Source: Parietichytrium sp. I65-24A (lineage: Eukaryota; Sar; Bigyra; Thraustochytrida; Thraustochytriidae). From it: 46,085 nt of DNA. Every line of letters starts with the position of its first letter. Position 1 is the first letter of the stretch. Shown here one piece after another: positions 10,201 to 19,661 of the stretch. The stretch spans positions 1-46,085 of the forward strand of contig BLSF01000131.1 of assembly GCA_012862575.1 (NCBI GenBank), in the 5' to 3' direction. The position numbers and the translations under genes were made by a program. The notes under the pieces were generated by a model. That model did no database searches. It was not told the DNA's origin and saw only the letters and a list, made by a program, of their open reading frames with translations.

Positions 10201-10416
10201 CAGTGAGCCTTGAATCGAGGCAATCTCGTACCAGCGTCCTGCATACCATTCTCCGACGAGATTCTCCTCCGCCGACCTGGCCCGTGTGGCCGCTTGCCTC
10301 CTGGCCTTCCTATTTGCGCATTCTGGGTCCCGTCGGAACAATATCCACACAGAGGCGCACACCATCAAACAAAACAAGATACCTTGCAACACCGCGGCTC
10401 CAACCGGGGCGTCCAT
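7261..10416 (-). CDS. Lipocalin - ankyrin - ABC1/ADCK (UbiB-type) kinase fusion
   Basis: A 1051-residue intronless protein. In order: an N-terminal membrane anchor (about 6-27); a lipocalin-like domain with the GRWYEIA signature at 60-66 that runs to about 230; a Ser-rich linker; an ankyrin-like segment near 366-400; a second hydrophobic stretch near 562-592; then an atypical ABC1/UbiB kinase domain from about 610. Visible kinase features are VAVKV (ATP-binding Lys), QTDMMLEA, DLHPGN (catalytic loop, about 852) and DFG (about 871). The family's inhibitory KxGQ motif reads KIAQ (about 636), and the Ala-rich loop reads ASGTIAQVH rather than AAASIGQVH. Family members support coenzyme Q and lipid metabolism in mitochondria or plastids. 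A lipocalin fused to the kinase suggests direct binding of a lipid ligand, which is inference. The first in-frame ATG is 10416. Confidence 0.88.
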   Translation of the reverse strand: MDAPVGAAVLQGILFCLMVCASVWILFRRDPECANRKARRQAATRARSAEENLVGEWYAGRWYEIASIQGSLLRMISWSTNNSIDFTLMADGTMDLAASCYKQNFLSTQRTRAFNSGRAYISGPDRLTWTMRVFNGLMTVSFEVRVTHCGRDHRWIILCPVRSADEASHASSPRKGRKQTGVYICSREPYMEPNDMREALKAVRGLGFSLDRLVATVQSDPYEDVYMLPTVRRYGVLAVRNSTFPKQQHQSTVQRAHSVASVSQNPRQAIPSLSTSCANRSVHSGASDSASGFGGDAQQSSLGYENQALPGRLMLSPFIFRGDFQPDYCEMVRQKFFEGCVRGDLGFIYDFVQREPLWVDARDSLAQWNCLHFAAYNGHMHLVKYLLGQGASVNARTLQMESPLAVAVAGLWRHVEERLEWERLGPGAFFRLVGSGDGRYSPRIHSLYYFGKTVEQLVTAGCAAGELDVAAESALERLNRLIGASSQVSHWMCESPTKAGDDLVRAEVVETLTSVRRHLRAAGALEVSTPIVRNVSFRYAILGLLTLGRWVLTPFRALKRWIALSFVVVKIVAVVFFWWFLMRPLGFVAIACRNRVARSRFGGVCFPRSSSPPSFLDYRAHCILKSVLWINNPTIHKIAQILSSRPDLLDQHVTNKLQVLRENVPPMSRHELELELEHSFGRDRSHIFEEFDMVPIASGTIAQVHRAKLVNGGSKVAVKVVRHSIRGGLRKVLNIVNVILSSSLIRSSALQQRTRRIYALVLCQTDMMLEAASIMAMQRASETHTGELYRIPRFPRVYSLVTTRNVLTMELIENQLPAARAMEVGIPPEVLAMRLGHYFLRSAFVDGIFHCDLHPGNIFLDPKENGRMTLVDFGLVGELEEEDRVKFTTFFVAALSGQFDIALDVYCESFVENGEEVFSEPGVKERFCADMIPSLEKNYSNNKNWDVNATVHDLDSIMRKYKLQGTSLWASVELALVALESTNTTLREHAVRVDGKLDRDVRVLFEQFVTSNYQALLRSISSSPHFPRLRDKVLQKYGWGAILRSGSGAAY

Positions 10417-10436
10417 CACTCGCTGCTCCGGGCCTA

Positions 10437-10498
10437 GCCGCGCTGCTGCTGCTGCTGTGTACTGCACACAACAACAACAACAACAAAGACAACAAACG
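10437..10498. repeat. GCT and AAC trinucleotide repeats
   Basis: A short (GCT)n run, then an (AAC)n run, in the presumed 5' UTR or promoter of the kinase gene. They are out of the chosen coding region. Confidence 0.8.
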
Positions 10499-11324
10499 AC
10501 AGCAACGCTTAATCAACCTGCCGAGCGCAGAGCCCCAAACCGACAAGTTGGCAGCACCAAAAGCACGACACCCCAAACAAAGTCTACTCCGAAAGACGCA
10601 CGCCACGCCCACACACAATCTCTCTACGCTCTTCAAGCCCTCAAATTCGTGCAGCAGTCAAATCTGTTCGCACTTTTCATCCCTTATCCGCCGTGCCTCA
10701 ACTTTCTCTTGCCCGCGCGCCAGCGCCAGGTCCGCTATTGCAAATTCGCGGATGCGCGGACGATGTGCGTGCCTCTGATACGGGACGCGCGGACCCCGCG
10801 CACTCCCCGAGAAACGGTTCCGCAAAATGGACGCCCCCCTGTCCCCGTGTGTTTCTGTCTCTCTGTTTCTGTCTCGCTTGTCTTTCGCAACATTCCCAAC
10901 TCTGAAAGTACTTGTACTCTTATGCGAGCAGCTATGAAGCGCTAGACTCCCACGCTTCTCCGCAGCAATTGGCCCTGGCTAGGGTAAAGTGTAGAACCTC
11001 TGTACCAGCTACTAGAAGGGAGAGTGGTTGGACTGTATGGTTAGGTCACGGTTGCAGCTCATGACGTCAGCAGCATTGTAGTAAGAATCTAATGGATATT
11101 AGAATGATGACGCTAATGTGCACAGAAGGGAATGATTTGTTTTGATTACCGTACAATTAATAGTGATTACACATATGGATCAAATTCGACATGCGGTGAG
11201 GCTACACTTCACACTTATTGGTACTACCGGTACCGGTATTACAAGCCAGTGGTCAAGAGGAACATTTCTCTTGTTCGAGAACCATTCTCTCATTCGCGAT
11301 CTTGGTCTGTTCATCTGTTCAATT

Positions 11325-11347
11325 TACCGGTACCGGTACCGGTACCG
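11325..11347. repeat. Longest GGTACC/ACCGGT palindromic run
   Basis: Nearly four units of the self-complementary hexamer, able to extrude as a hairpin. Shorter versions occur at 4751, 4842, 11225, 11753, 18824 and 45825. Confidence 0.85.
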
Positions 11348-11703
11348 AGTTCAGTGAGCAGGTGTTGAATGCTTTCGCATGAGAGCAAAACCCCCTTCTC
11401 AGATGAAAGATATTGCTCACAACGTTGAAAGTCAAGAAACCATCCATTGACAGCGACTTCCAAACAATCGCATAGGCAAAATAATTAATTCGTTCCCACC
11501 TTTCCAATCGGTGAATGAGAAGACATGGGGCAGACATGCGCATACATGCCTCACTCGATTCGCGGCGGCGCAGGAAGCCTCGGACGGACATGAAACGGGC
11601 ACCACTGCTGGCCGTCCCTGAGCAAGTAGCACGATCAGTCCGCATTTCGGGGGCAAATCCACCCTCGCCGACATCGTGTGCGGCTCTTCAGGAATTTCTC
11701 CTT

Positions 11704-11720
11704 GTACTGACAGTGAGTAC
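11704..11720 (-). promoter_or_regulatory. Dispersed motif, copy 2
   Basis: GTACTGACAGTGAGTAC, one mismatch from the core and flanked by GTAC on both sides. It lies about 400 bp upstream of the first SDR copy. Confidence 0.45.
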
Positions 11721-11769
11721 TGGTACTACAAACCTTGATCAAGTTTGAGTAAGTACCGGTACAGTGCAT

Positions 11770-13009
11770 TACACACAACTACGAGTACACACTCGGGAAA
11801 AACGAAAATTGCCTGCTAGGCAATCTTGTCTATGAATCACCAGAGACAGTGTGCTTGACGTGAGCGCACGGCGAAAAGAAGGATTTGCCTTCTCATTGTC
11901 GAGTACTTCGAATATTGTGCGGAGTGAGCAAGACATGGACAGAAGAGATGAACTTGCAAGTGCTGACTGTTGAGTACTCTGGCGCAAATGTCAGTCGCTG
12001 CAGACCCGAAACTTGGCGATAGACAGTCAAACACACAAAAAGAAAGAGCGTTGCTTTGAAACCTGAACTCTGAACCCAAGACAGGTACCGCTTGGTAGCA
12101 CAAACAAATATGGGAAACTCAGGCTCCAGTTCCAAAAACAAGAGCAAGAAGATGAAGGTCTTCGTCACTGGTGCCAGCGGATGGGTTGGAAGCAAGGTCA
12201 CCCAGATACTCGTTGAGCAGGGACATCAAGTCACTGGTCTCGCGCGCTCAGACAAGTCCGCTGCTCGCGTCGAGAGCCTCGGCGCGAAGGCTGTGCGCGG
12301 AGGTCTCCTGGACCTGGACGTCATCAAGGCTGCCTGCAAGGACGCAGACGCAGTCATTCACACTGCATTCGACCACGACTTCAGCAAATNCTACACACAA
12401 TTACAAGTACACACTCGGGAAAAACGAAAATTGCCTGCTAAGCAATCTTGTCTATGAATCACCAGAGACAGTGCTTGACGTGAGCGCACGGCGAAAAGAA
12501 GGATTTGCCTTCTCATTGTCGATACTTCGAATATTGTGCGGAGTGAGCAAGACATGGACAGAAGAGTTGAACTTGCAAGTGCTGACTGTTGAGTACTCTG
12601 GCGCAAAAGTCAGTCGCTGCAGACCCGAAACTTGGCGATAGACAGTCAAACACACAAAAAGAAAGAGCGTTGCTTTGAAACCTGAACTCTGAACCCAAGA
12701 CAGGTACCGCTTGGTAGCACAAACAAATATGGGAAACTCAGGCTCCAGTTCCAAAAACAAGAGCAAGAAGATGAAGGTCTTCGTCACTGGTGCCAGCGGA
12801 TGGGTTGGAAGCAAGGTCACCCAGAGACTCGTTGAGCAGGGACATCAAGTCACTGGTCTCGCGCGCTCAGACAAGTCCGCTGCTCGCGTCGAGAGCCTCG
12901 GCGCGAAGGCTGTGCGCGGAGGTCTCCTGGACTTGGACGTCATCAAGGCTGCATGCAAGGACGCAGACGCGGTCATTCACACCGCATTCGACCACGACTT
13001 CAGCAACTA
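11770..13009 (+). repeat. Tandem duplication of SDR 5' region and first coding third
   Basis: Bases 11770-12389 and 12392-13009 are near-identical direct copies separated by a single N. They carry small differences, such as a 2-base and a 1-base deletion in the second copy. Both include about 340 bp of upstream sequence and the start of the SDR gene. The single N marks a contig join, so the duplication may be partly an assembly effect. Confidence 0.85.
12110..12389 (+). pseudogene. Truncated SDR copy 1 (5' fragment)
   Basis: The first 93 codons of the same NAD(P)-binding reductase as the gene at 12729. They begin with the MGNSGSS leader and the TGASGWVGS nucleotide-binding loop, then stop at the N of base 12390, after which the upstream region of copy 2 begins. 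The last bases (CAGCAAAT) match copy 3 rather than copy 2, and several silent differences separate it from both, so it is a real third sequence rather than a simple echo. Whether the gene is truly cut or its end is lost in an unsized gap cannot be told. Confidence 0.7.
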
Positions 13010-13649
13010 TGTCGAGAACTGCAAGATTGATCGCAACGTCATCAGTGCCATGCTCGATGCTCTCTCCGGTTCTGGAAAGACCTTGGTGGTCGCCATGGGA
13101 CTCTACGGACTTGGCGACGAAGAGTCTATGGCCGAGACCACCGGTCTCAAGGGGATCCGTGGCGCAACAGAGCCCATGCTTCTCGAACGCGGCGAGAAAG
13201 AGAACGTGCGCGTCGCCAGTGTCCGTTTGCCTCCGTCTGTGCACGGCGTCGGCGACCAGGCGTTCCTCAAGTTCATCAACGCGTTTGCCAAGGAGGCCCA
13301 GGTGTCTCCTTACGTGGACGACGGCAGCAACCGGTGGGGCACAGTTCACCGCGATGACGCTGCCAATGCATTTGTGCTGGCGCTGACAAAGGGCCCAGCT
13401 GGTCAGCGAATCCACGCTGTTGCCGAGGAAGTTGCGTTCAAGGACATCGCCAAGGTGGTGGGAGCCAATCTGAATGTGCCGGTAAAATCTATCACCCCGG
13501 AGGAGGCAGGGGAGCACTTCAAGGTGCTGACTCCATTCGTGAGCAGCGAGTACACCGCTCCAACAGAGATCACGCGGAAGCGTCTTGGCTGGGAGCCAAA
13601 GGGTCCAAAGTTACTCGACGACCTCCGCAACCCAAAGTATTTCGCTTGA
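12729..13649 (+). CDS. Extended SDR / NAD-dependent epimerase-like reductase, copy 2 (intact)
   Basis: A 306-residue Rossmann-fold protein. After a 14-residue leader it begins MKVFVTGASGWVGS, the TGxxGxxG dinucleotide-binding loop of extended or atypical SDRs (epimerase/dehydratase and NmrA-like proteins). DLDVIKAACKDADAVIH follows, and LPPSVHG and GTVHRDDAANAF appear in the C-terminal substrate half. The usual YxxxK is not clear; a Tyr in the MGLYGLGDEES region may replace it. The substrate is unknown. The leader starts M-G-N-S-G-S, which fits the N-myristoylation pattern (Gly2, Ser6), and is followed by Lys-rich residues that could add membrane binding. The ATG at 12729 is the first Met in frame. 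The gene has no intron and is tail-to-tail with the lectin gene. Confidence 0.85.
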   Translation: MGNSGSSSKNKSKKMKVFVTGASGWVGSKVTQRLVEQGHQVTGLARSDKSAARVESLGAKAVRGGLLDLDVIKAACKDADAVIHTAFDHDFSNYVENCKIDRNVISAMLDALSGSGKTLVVAMGLYGLGDEESMAETTGLKGIRGATEPMLLERGEKENVRVASVRLPPSVHGVGDQAFLKFINAFAKEAQVSPYVDDGSNRWGTVHRDDAANAFVLALTKGPAGQRIHAVAEEVAFKDIAKVVGANLNVPVKSITPEEAGEHFKVLTPFVSSEYTAPTEITRKRLGWEPKGPKLLDDLRNPKYFA

Positions 13650-14090
13650 ACCATCCGTTCTCGAATCCAATACAAAACAAAGGAACGGCCATCTACAGGA
13701 AACACACAAGCTAAAATGATCTTCTGTGTGCTGCTCCTTCCATTTTAAGGCTTCAAATCAGTGGACCAATAACCGGAAGAGAGCGTTAGGCTGTCAAGAA
13801 GAAGGCAAGTGAGAACAAACAGAAGAAACTTCACTGTTCATCACTATAGAATATTTAGAGCAATTATTTGAAAGTAAATTCGAGCTTTGGAACAAAGCGT
13901 GGCGGCTTCAGCTTCTTTATATTTATCTCGGAGAAGCTTCGCCTCTTATTAATTAAAGAGTAGATCATTATACTTGACAGGCATCTATACCTGTTTCAAG
14001 CTGTGGGGAAGAGTTCATGACGCAATTGGTAAAAGCAAGTGACGACAAGAAGTTCACTCCTCATTCAGTGCAAACTTCGTGTTGAGGATT
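13650..14090. other. Convergent 3' intergenic region
   Basis: 441 bp of A/T-rich sequence between the SDR and lectin genes, presumably their 3' UTRs. No gene, RNA or repeat recognised. Confidence 0.5.
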
Positions 14091-17000
14091 TTAGCACGTT
14101 CCAGTAACTTGGACGGTGGGTGGCTGATAGGCGATACCCTTGTACCACGGTGAGCCAAGAGCTTTGTAGTCGGACATGCTCGCGAGAACGCAAAAGTGAC
14201 CATTGCCATCGCTCCTGCCAATAGCACCGTTATTGTTAAAACGCCACCAGCCGCTTGCGAGAACTGGAATGGGGCATGCACCGATATTGACCACCTGGTT
14301 GGTTAAGCGAGACACATCCACATACGAACCCTGATAGTAGTACATATCCCAGACGGCCTCACTCGGCATTCCGCACGCCTGGTTTTCAGCAGTAATTCTG
14401 TAAATTGTTCCTGCAGGAATGCGTAGAAATGATCCCACCGGTGGCGATGGCTCCACGCAGCTGCCAGTGAACACCATTGGGGATGGCGCGCGCGGGACGG
14501 ATCCTTGAGTTGAGGTGATGCCGAGCACACTCAGAGCAAACGGATCTTGGACGTGGCAGTATTTGCCCTCACCGTCTGAAACGACGACCCAGCCACTGTC
14601 TTCCAAACCAAAGTTTCCTTTTGGAAGAAGGGGCTCCGGGCAAATACTCGTTTGAACCACGGTGTTGTGGAGGCGCTCCACTTTGGTGTATGTTGCGAGG
14701 TACATCTTCCAGACATCCTCCGTCGCGAATCCACATGCTTCGCCTGGAGCTGTGATGAGGAAAATTGTCCCAGTGCTAATCTGATAGAATGCGCCGACTG
14801 TCATTCCTGGTTCCACACAATTGCCAGTGAACACCATTGGGGATGGCGCGCGCGGGACGGATCCTTGAGTTGAGGTGATGCCGAGCACACTCAGAGCAAA
14901 CGGATCTTGGACGTGGCAGTATTTGCCCTCACCGTCTGAAACGACGACCCAGCCACTGTCTTCCAAAATAAAGTTTCCTTTTGGAAGAAGGGGCTCCGGG
15001 CAAATGCTCGTTTGAACCACGGTGTTGTGGAGGCGCTCCACTTTGGTGTATGACGCGAGGTACATCTTCCAGACGTCCTCCGTCGCGAATCCACATGCTT
15101 CGCCTGGAGCTGTGATGAGGAAAACCGTCCCAGTGCTAATCTGATAGAATGCGCCGACTGTCATTGCTGGTTCCACACATTTGCCAGTGTACACCATTGG
15201 AGACGGTGCGTGCGCGATGGATGCTGAAATTGACGTGATGCCGAGCACACTCATAGCAAACGGATCTTGGACGTGGCAGTATTTGCCCTCGCCGTCCGAA
15301 ACGACGACCCAGCCATTATCTCTCAACGCAAAGACACCCTTTGCGAGGATGGGTTCTGGGCAGATGGAGGTCACGGTCACGGAGTTGGGAAGGCGATCGT
15401 ACTCCAGAAACGTCGCAGGGTAATACATTTCCCAAACATCCTCGGTCGCCATTCCACAAGCAATATTGGTGTCTACCAGTTTGAAGATCGTCCCGGCCGA
15501 ATTTTGGATAAAGGTGTTGGCTGGGACATCAGGCTCTCGACAGTATCCGTCAAACACCATCGTCGAAGGCAGGTGATCAACCTGATTGAAAACACGACTC
15601 ATGCCAAACAACTCAAGGGAGGTCACATCTTGTAGGCAGCAAAAATGCCTTTCTGACATGAGAAACACTGCTCGGCCGACTCGATAGTGGTCGACGGGAA
15701 TATCCGCGGATTCCAAAACGTACTCGAACACCTGAGCGCTTTGGCCTGTCGAATCACAGTCCTCAAAGTGGTAGGTCCCATCTGCGCGACCCGTCAAGCA
15801 CTTTGGAGGGGAAGACAGGGAGCGGATTTGCCCAGTCGCCGTGCGCACGAAGCGCTGCGTCAAGGAAGAGTCGCAGTCTTTCTGGCGAGCAACTCCATCA
15901 CTCTCCACATTTAAACAGGTCGAGTCCTGGAAGCGAACGAGATGACCATTACTCGTGTAGACGAACAGTGTCGGTGGAAAAAATTGGCTGCAGACGATCG
16001 CCAAATTCGGGTACGTTGAACCAACCTCCTTAGTATAGAGGCACTGCTGGGAGGCTTTGTCTTTGAGGATGAATGGAACGGATTGCCAAATGTGTGTTTG
16101 CGCCGAGTCGCATGAACCCATCGTCGCGTCTGTTTGAAGACAGAGCTGGTTGTAATTATTCTTAATTTTCCCACTGTCTAATTTCCATCTTTGAACCACT
16201 GAACCGATGCACGGGGTGGTTACAAGTGGCGCCCCACTGGTCGACATTGTTAGACACTCTTGATTGTCAGCGCTAATCAACGCTTGCGAGTCCATTTTGT
16301 AAACCCACTGTTGCTGGGAGGCGGAGTTGCATTCGTTGTAGCGCACGCTTCCATACGCATAGAGATCCACATCAGGGGCTACCCGGTACTTTCCTACATT
16401 GAGGCAAGTCGTGTCCTCTTGTCGTGTCTTGAGTATGATGGGTAGGTCAATCGTTGGCTGTACGACACTCTCCTCCGAGCTCAGGCGGCGCCGGCCGCCG
16501 AAAGAGAGATCGTACAGGGCACCAACTAGGGAAGTCCCGCCTGGGATAGTGATGTCGGGGACGGGAAAGTTGAAGTAGTACTCCATCGGGCGAATCGATA
16601 GCCCTCCGAAGCTCAAGTCCAGACCGAAGCAGTCGTAACCAAGAATTCGGTCTTGGCGCAGTCTCCGCCTTGCATTGAACCAGTTTGTCGGAGAGGAGCG
16701 CACAACACTACTCACCAGACCACTTTGAACATCTGTAGCCACCCGTGCTTCAAGGTGGAGGTCGCAAGTGAGATCGGGGCCATCATTCTCACCAGTCAAA
16801 AAGCTCAAAGAGCTGCCAAACCCGATTCCACCCCTACGGCCTGCATCGGCATCCATGCTCATGTGGAGGCCGTACCACATTCCCGTCTGCACTGTTGAAA
16901 CCGATTCAATGGACTTGGTCACGCTGGTGATAAAATCAATCTTGGGCCGTTCCGGTGCTGACAACGACAGAGTTAGGAGGACCGGGATAAGCTTCACTTT

Positions 17001-17993
17001 GAAGAAAGCTGGTTCTTGGTCAAGAGTATCAACGCATATGGATATCTGCACCTGGGAGGAGAACTTGTCCGCGATTGGGCTTGTGACCTGGAGCCCAAAA
17101 CACACTTGCCTTGCATCGGATCCTGAGTCTCTAACTGCGTCGTGGATTAGCGTTGCCACATTGTCGGAGGTGGATCCAGTAACAAGGTAATAGAGTGCAT
17201 CCTTAAACTCCTGAATCGGCACCATGAGCTCTTGAAGAAGAACTTCGAGGTTAGGCTCGCACAACGAAAAGTCGATTGTGGGAACGCTCGGTAGGCATGG
17301 GATATCATTTATCATGTCCAGGAAATCTGAGAGACCATCTGGAGTCGAAACGTGGATGAAGGTGCCCTGAGAGCATTCTTCTGGAGATACGAAGTGGCGC
17401 GTCAAGATCTCACTGAACTTTGCTGCCGAAGCAGCAATGTTCATATTTGTCATCTCGGTGCTGACAAAGTCAATGACTCTACTAAAGTCGTCGTATGATT
17501 CGGCCAGTTCATCCAATCCGCAAACGCACAAGACTGGGTTTCGCCCGTTCACAAGCTCGATTGCGAAACAACTGAACAGCTCCGCAATCATCTTGAGCGC
17601 TTCGTATGCCTTTTCGGCAATGTCGGTGGCAACGCTGGCGACAATTTCGGACACGATTCGCAACGTCTCAACTGCGGACATCGTTTCACTAACTACCAGG
17701 GAAGCAAAACCTCCAGCTTGTTCCGAAACGAGATCACCGATCTCGGCAAAATCAATCTGATCGTCGATCTCGTTAATCGCATCAACGAAAAGCTCCCCGG
17801 ACACAACGCTTTCGAAAACATCGTCGACACCAATGTCCTCGACTTCAGACCACCCGGCCTCGAGCACGCCCACAAAGTCCTCCAAGAAGCCAAGGGCTGA
17901 GTCCAAGAAATCACTGAACCCACTGCCATTCGAAGGGGCTACGTTTGCAAGGATACACAACGCGGCGAACCACGAAACTCTCGCGGCTCGCAT
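14091..17993 (-). CDS. Secreted ricin-B-fold lectin with tandem 120-residue repeats
   Basis: A 1300-residue intronless protein. The first in-frame ATG (17993) opens a signal peptide of about 22 residues (hydrophobic core WFAALCILANVA). Residues about 23-400 are acidic and helix-rich, without a recognised family. Residues about 530-770 form a beta-trefoil lectin region with CLN starts and QxW-type motifs (QQQW, VQRW, THIW), which in this fold bind sugars. From about 770 to the end lie five units of about 120 residues sharing SDGEGKYCHVQDP, a TGxCVEP step, GTIFLI and EACGFATEDVWKMY. The third and fourth units are almost identical. This C-terminal unit is not one I can name; its GTIxxI...F/W layout loosely recalls bacterial surface repeats. 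Likely role: carbohydrate binding at the cell surface or outside, by inference. Confidence 0.82.
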   Translation of the reverse strand: MRAARVSWFAALCILANVAPSNGSGFSDFLDSALGFLEDFVGVLEAGWSEVEDIGVDDVFESVVSGELFVDAINEIDDQIDFAEIGDLVSEQAGGFASLVVSETMSAVETLRIVSEIVASVATDIAEKAYEALKMIAELFSCFAIELVNGRNPVLCVCGLDELAESYDDFSRVIDFVSTEMTNMNIAASAAKFSEILTRHFVSPEECSQGTFIHVSTPDGLSDFLDMINDIPCLPSVPTIDFSLCEPNLEVLLQELMVPIQEFKDALYYLVTGSTSDNVATLIHDAVRDSGSDARQVCFGLQVTSPIADKFSSQVQISICVDTLDQEPAFFKVKLIPVLLTLSLSAPERPKIDFITSVTKSIESVSTVQTGMWYGLHMSMDADAGRRGGIGFGSSLSFLTGENDGPDLTCDLHLEARVATDVQSGLVSSVVRSSPTNWFNARRRLRQDRILGYDCFGLDLSFGGLSIRPMEYYFNFPVPDITIPGGTSLVGALYDLSFGGRRRLSSEESVVQPTIDLPIILKTRQEDTTCLNVGKYRVAPDVDLYAYGSVRYNECNSASQQQWVYKMDSQALISADNQECLTMSTSGAPLVTTPCIGSVVQRWKLDSGKIKNNYNQLCLQTDATMGSCDSAQTHIWQSVPFILKDKASQQCLYTKEVGSTYPNLAIVCSQFFPPTLFVYTSNGHLVRFQDSTCLNVESDGVARQKDCDSSLTQRFVRTATGQIRSLSSPPKCLTGRADGTYHFEDCDSTGQSAQVFEYVLESADIPVDHYRVGRAVFLMSERHFCCLQDVTSLELFGMSRVFNQVDHLPSTMVFDGYCREPDVPANTFIQNSAGTIFKLVDTNIACGMATEDVWEMYYPATFLEYDRLPNSVTVTSICPEPILAKGVFALRDNGWVVVSDGEGKYCHVQDPFAMSVLGITSISASIAHAPSPMVYTGKCVEPAMTVGAFYQISTGTVFLITAPGEACGFATEDVWKMYLASYTKVERLHNTVVQTSICPEPLLPKGNFILEDSGWVVVSDGEGKYCHVQDPFALSVLGITSTQGSVPRAPSPMVFTGNCVEPGMTVGAFYQISTGTIFLITAPGEACGFATEDVWKMYLATYTKVERLHNTVVQTSICPEPLLPKGNFGLEDSGWVVVSDGEGKYCHVQDPFALSVLGITSTQGSVPRAPSPMVFTGSCVEPSPPVGSFLRIPAGTIYRITAENQACGMPSEAVWDMYYYQGSYVDVSRLTNQVVNIGACPIPVLASGWWRFNNNGAIGRSDGNGHFCVLASMSDYKALGSPWYKGIAYQPPTVQVTGTC
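14461..15180 (-). repeat. Two near-identical 360-bp in-frame repeats
   Basis: Bases 14461-14820 and 14821-15180 differ at only about a dozen positions, while the next unit (15181-15540) is clearly more diverged. The period is exactly 120 codons, so gain or loss of a unit keeps the lectin gene in frame. Confidence 0.9.
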
Positions 17994-18575
17994 TCTTCGC
18001 GAGAGTATTAGATTAAGAAGCTCGCACGGAGCTCGACTCTTGTTCTCGCCTCGTCTGCACAACACAGCTAGATTTGGTGATTGCCTGAGCCCTCTCCTCG
18101 ACACTCCACGTTTGTCTTTTTCTTCCTTTCAGCGTTCTCGTACTGGCACCTTCTCTTTGGGCGAGACTGAGGTTGAGATCGACTGTAAGATTGGTTTCAA
18201 CCCAACAAACACCACGAAATTGGACGCAATTGAACGACTTGGCCGACGCCTTTGTTTTCTAATCATTTTTAATCCCCCATATCACAAACGTGTTGTACGA
18301 AACCCCGCCTATCGAAGAAGTCATGCAAAGTGCGCGCACTCTTACACTCTCTCCTACTTGCTTGTTTTCTTGCGTTGAATTGTGGCGTTGAGCAGTAGTG
18401 CACTCCTCGTTTTTGCTACCTGGAGAGGTAGCAAAATCCCTCTTTCAGGATTCATCTAAAGTTCGCCAACTTTCTGGGTCAAGAGAGTCAAGAGGGTCAA
18501 GATCGTGATGAAGTGCTGCTACTCACATCTACTCACCGATGCAACACCGGCACTCTTGGTACCGCTTGTACCGCT

Positions 18576-18590
18576 ATTGACTGTGAGTAC
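18576..18590 (-). promoter_or_regulatory. Dispersed motif, copy 3
   Basis: ATTGACTGTGAGTAC, one mismatch from the core, followed by TGGTACC. About 580 bp upstream of the lectin gene start. Confidence 0.4.
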
Positions 18591-18827
18591 TGGTACCCGC
18601 GTTGTAGTTGGATCTCGAAGGCGCACTCTTCCCAAAATCAGAATTAGAACACAGTAGAGTACTAGTACTACACAATTCAGATCGCTCTGCTCATGCTGCT
18701 GCGAGTCAAGACTTCCCCGTCCCTGTCATTGTCTCTCGCTTCTTTCACATTCATTGCGTTGGGTTGCTTTGCTTTTGCTTTTGTTTTTGAGTCTCCGTTG
18801 TCGTGCACTCGAGTACCGGTACTGACT

Positions 18828-18843
18828 GTGAGTTCTCACTTAA
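18828..18843 (-). promoter_or_regulatory. Dispersed motif, copy 4
   Basis: GGTACTGACTGTGAGT, an exact 12-base core, directly abutting the palindromic GTACCGGTAC. Confidence 0.45.
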
Positions 18844-19661
18844 TACTGACTGACCGAGAGCGTCCATGTTTCTGTTGATGCTGTGGACAGAAAAAGGAGT
18901 TGGTTGGGTTGACGAAATTGGCTGCCTTCTCTTCTTGTCCTCATTCTGTAACAGACTAGGTGCAAAATGCTCGAAGTATGTAGTTTTGGACCAGATTTAG
19001 CAGATGGCGTTGCCGCTCAGATTGCCTACTTAGTTTATTGCTCTCGGTGTCTCTGACGCTCTCCCAACTATTCTCTGTATCCACTTGTCCGCCTCGCTCT
19101 CTGAGTGAGTCGGGTTGCTTGAGTTCGCGCGTTGCGTGAGACTCTGTCGCGTGTGCAAGTTGTGTTTTTTGTCACGCCAAACGTGTCTGAGTGCGGGAGG
19201 CAGTCAGTAGACATTCCTAGAGACATATTATAGAAGTACTAAGTTTTATGGTAACAAGCACTTCATTCATAGCGTAAAACGGTACTTGCCTATCTGGTCG
19301 GGGAAAACCTGTTTGCGGAACTCATTTATCCACGCCCAGTAAAACCCGTCGGAACAATGAGGAAGGTTCGTGTGGAACTTAGAGATTGCGGAACTATCCA
19401 CGGGTGGGTTCCTTTGTTCGGTTGGGTAGGTTGCTTCACAATTCTCATTCTCCCTCCCGCTCTCTTCATTGTGTCGGTACTAAAAATACAAGAGCCACAA
19501 GAGTTCAAGTAGTTGAAGACTTCAATCCAAGAGGATCCAAGAGGCATCTTTTCTTCCCTCTCTTTCATTCCAAATTTCGGCCAACCTCCGCATTCACATG
19601 CCCATTTAACATTGGTGCGCGGGTTTCGAGGCTGTTGAGCTGCGGGCAGCGGAGGCGTGCT

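Larger units (their letters stand above)
10417..11769. other. Head-to-head intergenic region upstream of kinase and SDR genes
   Basis: It holds GCT and AAC trinucleotide runs just upstream of the kinase start (10437-10500), the palindromic run at 11325-11347, a shorter one at 11225-11239, and a copy of the dispersed motif at 11704-11720. No gene is supported. Confidence 0.5.

Noticed and set aside
10203-10945. Plus-strand open frames of about 190-220 codons opposite the kinase start.
   Set aside because: They overlap the antisense of the kinase N-terminus and run through GCT/AAC repeats; low-complexity translation only.
12092-12109. A start six codons upstream of the SDR leader.
   Set aside because: That codon is TTG; the first ATG gives the MGNSGS leader in both tandem copies.
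17994-18104. Upstream extension of the lectin frame to 18104.
   Set aside because: It begins with GTG, not ATG, and would bury the clear signal peptide that starts at 17993.
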